Source: Clostridia bacterium
GTDB lineage: Bacteria; Bacillota; Clostridia; Lachnospirales; Lachnospiraceae
Direction: 5' to 3'
Length of the DNA: 64,000 bases
Assembly: GCA_910576205.1 (NCBI GenBank)
Contig: CAJTHL010000013.1
Location: forward strand, 62,001-126,000
The notes beneath the pieces are model-generated. The model worked only from the letters and a program-made list of their open reading frames with translations, did not search any database and was not told where the DNA came from. Positions 60,344 through 64,000 of this stretch are shown here, in pieces (within the stretch, counting starts at the first letter, position 1; each line of letters starts with the position of its first letter). Made by a program: the position numbers and the translations under genes.

Positions 60344-61843
60344 CTAATCCGCCCTCCTGATACAAAACAGCCAGGCCCCTTCCCTCTCGCTGACGCACCA
60401 TTCCTGCTCCAGCTTCCAGCAGGTATACTGACGCAGGTTTTTCTTCACATAGCCCCTGTCATGGGAATAGAGGAGGATAATCCCGTCCTGCTCCAGAAAT
60501 TCCAGGGCCTTGTCCAGGAAGCGGCTGTAAAGGCAGTCCAGGGCGTGGGGCGTGAGGCTTTTGCCCTTTGTGGGGAAATTGGTCACAATCTCGTCAAAAT
60601 GGTATTCATGGGTAAACGTCATACTGTCCCGGTTGATAAAATGTCCCGGCACACCGGCAATCTGGAAATTCTCCCTGGCCCCCTCTATAGCCGGAGCAAA
60701 CACATCAATCCCGTACAGAGTGTTGGCGTGAAGCTTGTAATTGCGCTCCAGCAGCATAGTGCCCACACCACAGAAGGGGTCCAGCACCCGGGCCTGTTCC
60801 CTTAGATAAGGGGCGGCAAGCTCCATGCAGATGGCTGCCTGTACCGGGGCAACGGATGCCGCAACGGTGTATTTCCGATAAGAAAACCGCTTGTCCGGAA
60901 AGGCCTTAAGACGAAGGAGCGGGAAGAAAGTCCCGTCCTTGTTTTCTGTCAGCCGCAGCTCCAGTTCATAGGCGGAAGGGGCATTCTTAAGGATGCCCCC
61001 GGTTGCCTGCTCTATCTGCGCTCCAAGCTTTTTGCAGAAGCTGCTGCGCTCCGCAAGGGGCATGGGACACTTCACATCGATCCGGAAATAATAGGGGGGC
61101 TCTCCCACCAGCAGCCTTTCAAGGAGCTCTCTCCAGTCAGTTTTCAAAAGCTTGGCCGCCGCTTCCTCCTTCGCTATCTTCCGGCTTCCCTTCAGACAGA
61201 ATAAAAGCTCCCGGTAAGTGCGTACTTTAAGCAGGGCCTTTATATCCCCCCGCTCCACCTGCACGCCCCCTTTTATAAGGCGTATCCGGCCCGTGGGAAT
61301 CTGCGCTGCGGTAAGCCGCTCACAACCCCGGTTTGTCAAAAGCAATACATCCACAGGGGGGGGATCTTCCGCAAAGGGATGTTGAAGAGGCTTTTCGTAT
61401 GCCAGCAGGAGCTTTCGCAGCTCTTTGAGCTCTTCCCGGAAATGCTTTTCTTCTACCTGGGACTCACTGCCTGCGTTTAATTTTTCCTCTATCTCCTGCT
61501 GCCTGGCCTTCAGCGCTTCCACATAGGGCCCGCAGTCAAAGGAGGCAAGCGCCTTTAAATAATCCGGCTTTACAAACAGCTGGGTTTCCCGCTCATAGGC
61601 CTCCCAGAGCCATTTCCTGTTTTCCGGCCCCGCAAGCGCTCCCAGAAGCAATGCCGCGTTTTTCCTCGTCTTGGCGTCCTCCTTAAGGAGGCAGTCCGCC
61701 AGCACCTGAGGCTCTTCCTCAAAGGCCTTCTGCAGCTCTTCCTTTTTTCCCGGTTCCTTTAAGACAGCCCGAAGCGCGATAAGCTCCTTTCGGATATCCT
61801 TCTGTTTTGCACTCTCTTCCTTTATCTTCTCGTATAACTGCAT
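60344..61843 (-). CDS. Predicted RNA/DNA methyltransferase (COG0116/UPF0020-like) with helical N-domain
   Basis: About 499 residues from the ATG at 61843. The N-terminal 150 residues are helical and charged with a HEAT-like character (KTRKNAALLLGALAGPENRKWLWEAY). The C-terminal 200 residues form a Rossmann methyltransferase with motif I VLDPFCGVGTMLLE and a motif IV written TNFPTKG rather than the usual NPPYG or NPPF. A THUMP-like middle is possible. RNA guanine or adenine methylation is likely but the target is unknown. Another ATG (61891) directly abuts the preceding stop (TAAATG) but lacks a good ribosome-binding site; GGAGAGG precedes 61843. Probably co-transcribed with the antiporter gene. 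Confidence 0.75.
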   Translation of the reverse strand: MQLYEKIKEESAKQKDIRKELIALRAVLKEPGKKEELQKAFEEEPQVLADCLLKEDAKTRKNAALLLGALAGPENRKWLWEAYERETQLFVKPDYLKALASFDCGPYVEALKARQQEIEEKLNAGSESQVEEKHFREELKELRKLLLAYEKPLQHPFAEDPPPVDVLLLTNRGCERLTAAQIPTGRIRLIKGGVQVERGDIKALLKVRTYRELLFCLKGSRKIAKEEAAAKLLKTDWRELLERLLVGEPPYYFRIDVKCPMPLAERSSFCKKLGAQIEQATGGILKNAPSAYELELRLTENKDGTFFPLLRLKAFPDKRFSYRKYTVAASVAPVQAAICMELAAPYLREQARVLDPFCGVGTMLLERNYKLHANTLYGIDVFAPAIEGARENFQIAGVPGHFINRDSMTFTHEYHFDEIVTNFPTKGKSLTPHALDCLYSRFLDKALEFLEQDGIILLYSHDRGYVKKNLRQYTCWKLEQEWCVSEREGAWLFCIRRAD

Positions 61844-61891
61844 CAATCCCGTTTCCTCTCCGTTATCTGCCCTGTCTGTAAAAATGCCCAT

Positions 61892-62830
61892 TTACCGCAT
61901 CAGTATATAAACCATATAGACTCCGTAAAACAAAATCATGAGCAGGCCCATGCTCCTGGTGGCCTTCTGCCTTCTGTACAAGGGGAAAAAGAAAAATATG
62001 CTGACAGCCAGAAGAATCAAGGCGTCGTAGACGTTTTCCATCTCCACCCGGATGGGGGTAATGGTGGAGGACAGGCCCAGGATAAACCCGATATTCATCA
62101 GATTAGAACCCACCACATTTCCAAGGGCGATCTCGCTCTCCCCCTTTTTCGCCGCTACCACAGAGGTCACAAGCTCCGGCAGGCTGGTGCCTACCGCCAC
62201 AATGGTAAGACCGATCAGCGTTTCGCTTAAACCCAGGCTGCGGGCAATGGCTGTGGCGGCGTTTACCACCAGCTGGCCGCCGCAGACTATGGCCACCGAG
62301 CCGAAAATACAGAGGGCAATATTCCATCCCACACTGTGGGTCATGGAGAGATCGTCCGCCGTAGGGCGCATCTTTAAGGCCTGACTCACGGTCCGCACCA
62401 TATAGATACCCAGAATGCCCAGCAGTATCACGCCATCCAGCCGGGAAAGCTGCATTTCCCTTGCAAACAGAAAATCCGCCAGGAAAAACAGCAGCGCAGC
62501 CGTTATCAGAAGGGACGCCGAATAATCCCGCTTCATAACCTGGGGCTGTACCCGCATGGGACAGATCAAGGCGCTGACCCCGGTCACCACCAGAAGATTT
62601 ACCAGGTTGGAGCCCAGCACATTTCCAAGAGCAATGGCATTGCTGCCCTTTATGGCCGCCGTCAGGCTGACGGCAAACTCCGGCAGGCTGGTGCCCAGGG
62701 CAACGATAGTGAGGCCGATTATAATAGAAGGAATCCGAAGGTATTTCGCCAGGGCCGCAGCCCCGCCCACAAACCAGTCCGCCCCCTTAACAAGAAGAAC
62801 GACGCCGGCTGCAAGGATCAAAAAATCCAT
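61892..62830 (-). CDS. CaCA-family calcium/sodium antiporter (YrbG-like)
   Basis: A 312-residue membrane protein with ten hydrophobic segments in two halves related by inverted topology. Each half has the alpha-repeat: IVALGTSLPEFAVSLTAAI with ALGNVLGSNLVN, and IVAVGTSLPELVTSVVAA with ALGNVVGSNLMN. Such transporters exchange Ca2+ (or other cations) for Na+ or H+ across the cytoplasmic membrane. The start is the ATG at 62830. Its stop directly abuts the next gene's possible start. purB lies 110 bp upstream in the same direction. Confidence 0.93.
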   Translation of the reverse strand: MDFLILAAGVVLLVKGADWFVGGAAALAKYLRIPSIIIGLTIVALGTSLPEFAVSLTAAIKGSNAIALGNVLGSNLVNLLVVTGVSALICPMRVQPQVMKRDYSASLLITAALLFFLADFLFAREMQLSRLDGVILLGILGIYMVRTVSQALKMRPTADDLSMTHSVGWNIALCIFGSVAIVCGGQLVVNAATAIARSLGLSETLIGLTIVAVGTSLPELVTSVVAAKKGESEIALGNVVGSNLMNIGFILGLSSTITPIRVEMENVYDALILLAVSIFFFFPLYRRQKATRSMGLLMILFYGVYMVYILMR

Positions 62831-62940
62831 GTTTTATTTCCACCCAAAAGGGCTCCTTTCTCATGCTTCCCAGACTTCCGGCATTTGAGGAATACTTAAA
62901 AACCCGGATCCCTCATACGCCGGAAATCCCTGGTAATATT

Positions 62941-64000
62941 TTATACATTTATCTCTGCTTTCATACCCAGACTGTCCGCATATTTTTCTAAAACAGGACG
63001 GATCACCTGGCTTAGGAATGCTTCCACCTGCTCCTTTGCCCTTCCCGTATAGCGGGAGGGCTCCATGGTTTTTTTCAGCTCCTCTAAAGACAGGTTGAAG
63101 GCCGGATCCGCGGCAATAAGTTCCAGCAGGTTGTTTTCCAGGCCGTTTACTTTCACATTTTTTCCCGCCTCCATAGACAGCTCCCGGATACGCTCGTGAA
63201 GCTCCTGACGGTCTCCACCGGCCTTTACGGCGTCCATCATAATATTTTCCGTGGCCATAAAGGGCAGTTCCGACATGAGGCGTTTTTCTATCACCTTTGG
63301 ATACACCACAAGGCCGTCCACCACATTGAGGCAGAGATCAAGAATGCCGTCCACAGCCAGAAATCCCTCGGGAACAGACAGCCGCTTGTTGGCGGAGTCG
63401 TCCAGCGTCCGCTCAAACCACTGGGTAGCCGAGGTGATGGCCGGATTCAGCGCATCCACCATCACATACCGGGACAGGGACGCAATGCGCTCACTGCGCA
63501 TGGGGTTCCGCTTGTAGGCCATGGCGGAGGAGCCGATCTGGGATTTCTCAAAGGGCTCTTCCACCTCCTTAAGATGCTGCAACAGGCGGATATCGTTGGA
63601 CATTTTATGTGCAGAGGCCGCAATGCCTGCCAGCACATTCAATACCCGGGTGTCCACCTTGCGGGAATAGGTCTGCCCGGACACCGCGTAGCATTGGGCA
63701 AAGCCCATCTTCTCTGCGATCATGGGATCAATCCGGTCAATGGTTTTCTGATCCCCGTCAAAGAGCTCCAGAAAGCTTGCCTGTGTACCTGTGGTTCCCT
63801 TAGAGCCCAGAAGCTTTAAGGAATCCAGCACATATTCCAGATCTTCCAGATCCATGCAGAATTCCTGCATCCACAAGGCAGCCCGCTTCCCCACGGTGGT
63901 GGGCTGAGCCGGCTGGAAATGGGTAAATGCCAGGGTGGGCTGGGCCTTGTATTTCCGGGCAAAGCCCGCAAGCTCAGCAATCACATTGACAAGTTTTTTC
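62941..64000 (-). CDS. purB: Adenylosuccinate lyase, 5'-truncated by the window edge
   Basis: The C-terminal 350 or so residues of a fumarase/aspartase-superfamily lyase acting twice in purine synthesis (SAICAR to AICAR, adenylosuccinate to AMP). It has the signature SSAMAYKRNPMRSERIASL (the catalytic Ser loop), THFQPAQPTTVGKRAALW and FERTLDDSANKRLSVPEGFL. The frame is open to the last base (KKLVNVIAELAGF), so 110-130 N-terminal residues lie outside. The motif set matches the Clostridia/eukaryote-like PurB clade. The purL gene is 32 kb away, so purine genes are scattered here. Confidence 0.95.
   Translation of the reverse strand, partial: KKLVNVIAELAGFARKYKAQPTLAFTHFQPAQPTTVGKRAALWMQEFCMDLEDLEYVLDSLKLLGSKGTTGTQASFLELFDGDQKTIDRIDPMIAEKMGFAQCYAVSGQTYSRKVDTRVLNVLAGIAASAHKMSNDIRLLQHLKEVEEPFEKSQIGSSAMAYKRNPMRSERIASLSRYVMVDALNPAITSATQWFERTLDDSANKRLSVPEGFLAVDGILDLCLNVVDGLVVYPKVIEKRLMSELPFMATENIMMDAVKAGGDRQELHERIRELSMEAGKNVKVNGLENNLLELIAADPAFNLSLEELKKTMEPSRYTGRAKEQVEAFLSQVIRPVLEKYADSLGMKAEINV

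Noticed and set aside
1..64000. CRISPR arrays, prophage genes, insertion sequences or integrases
   Set aside because: No regularly spaced repeats, transposase motifs or integrase signatures were found on either strand.

Overview
The window reads as chromosomal DNA of a moderately GC-rich, spore-forming, strictly anaerobic Firmicute, most likely a Lachnospiraceae or related Clostridia. The evidence is strong AGGAGG ribosome-binding sites, rubredoxin, a clostridial-type single-chain PurL, LL-diaminopimelate aminotransferase (DapL), an ANTAR regulator beside glnA, a DUF1540 protein, a SpoIID-like protein, and a radical-SAM/TIGR03915-type DNA-metabolism pair. The genus is inferred from gene content only.

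Layout. 1-9.2 kb: the 3' part of clpB, rubredoxin, a PAP2 phosphatase, a four-gene ECF sigma/putative anti-sigma/membrane-protein operon, tex, and a DUF4190/DUF975-like membrane pair. 9.2-17.6 kb: an aspartate-family operon (ACT protein, hom, lysC) behind a structured leader, then prfB with a programmed frameshift, secA, hpf and an orphan eukaryotic-type hisA. 17.7-23.0 kb: a visibly AT-richer accessory island encoding an SDR, a PanB-like enzyme, a divergent chaperonin-60 without groES, a free-standing trigger-factor-C-like protein and a LuxR-type regulator. The island's promoter region carries three palindromes. 23.1-31.2 kb: a SpoIID/peptidoglycan-binding protein, DUF1540, a TIM-barrel and a PHP protein, purL and an HPr-like protein. 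31.4-39.2 kb: the DNA-metabolism pair behind an SOS-box-like site, a CsoR-type repressor, an HD protein, a MATE exporter, an EF-G paralogue and a dehydrogenase remnant.

39.4-51.8 kb: the aromatic operon aroF-tyrA-aroA followed by an MBOAT/DHHW O-acyltransferase pair, a Kv-like potassium channel, dapF-dapL separated by a large palindromic repeat, and glnA with its ANTAR regulator. 51.9-54.3 kb: tRNA-Pro(GGG) and a GntR/ABC exporter operon with a perfect operator. 54.3-60.2 kb: an accessory catabolic operon (XRE-methyltransferase fusion, UroD-like protein, TRAP transporter, HpaI-type aldolase) in which the TRAP binding-protein gene carries a one-base frameshift. 60.3-64 kb: a COG0116-like methyltransferase, a CaCA antiporter and the 3' part of purB.

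The strongest candidate for an undescribed system is the 17.8-22.0 kb chaperonin operon. The chaperonin has lost the ATPase aspartate equivalent to GroEL Asp398 and much of the usual substrate-binding surface. It is co-transcribed with a trigger-factor-like holdase and two metabolic enzymes, one of them a PanB paralogue lacking most of the normal metal ligands. I read this as a dedicated folding or scaffolding module for a specialised enzyme pair, controlled by the adjacent LuxR protein. All alignments were made by eye; no database search was possible.
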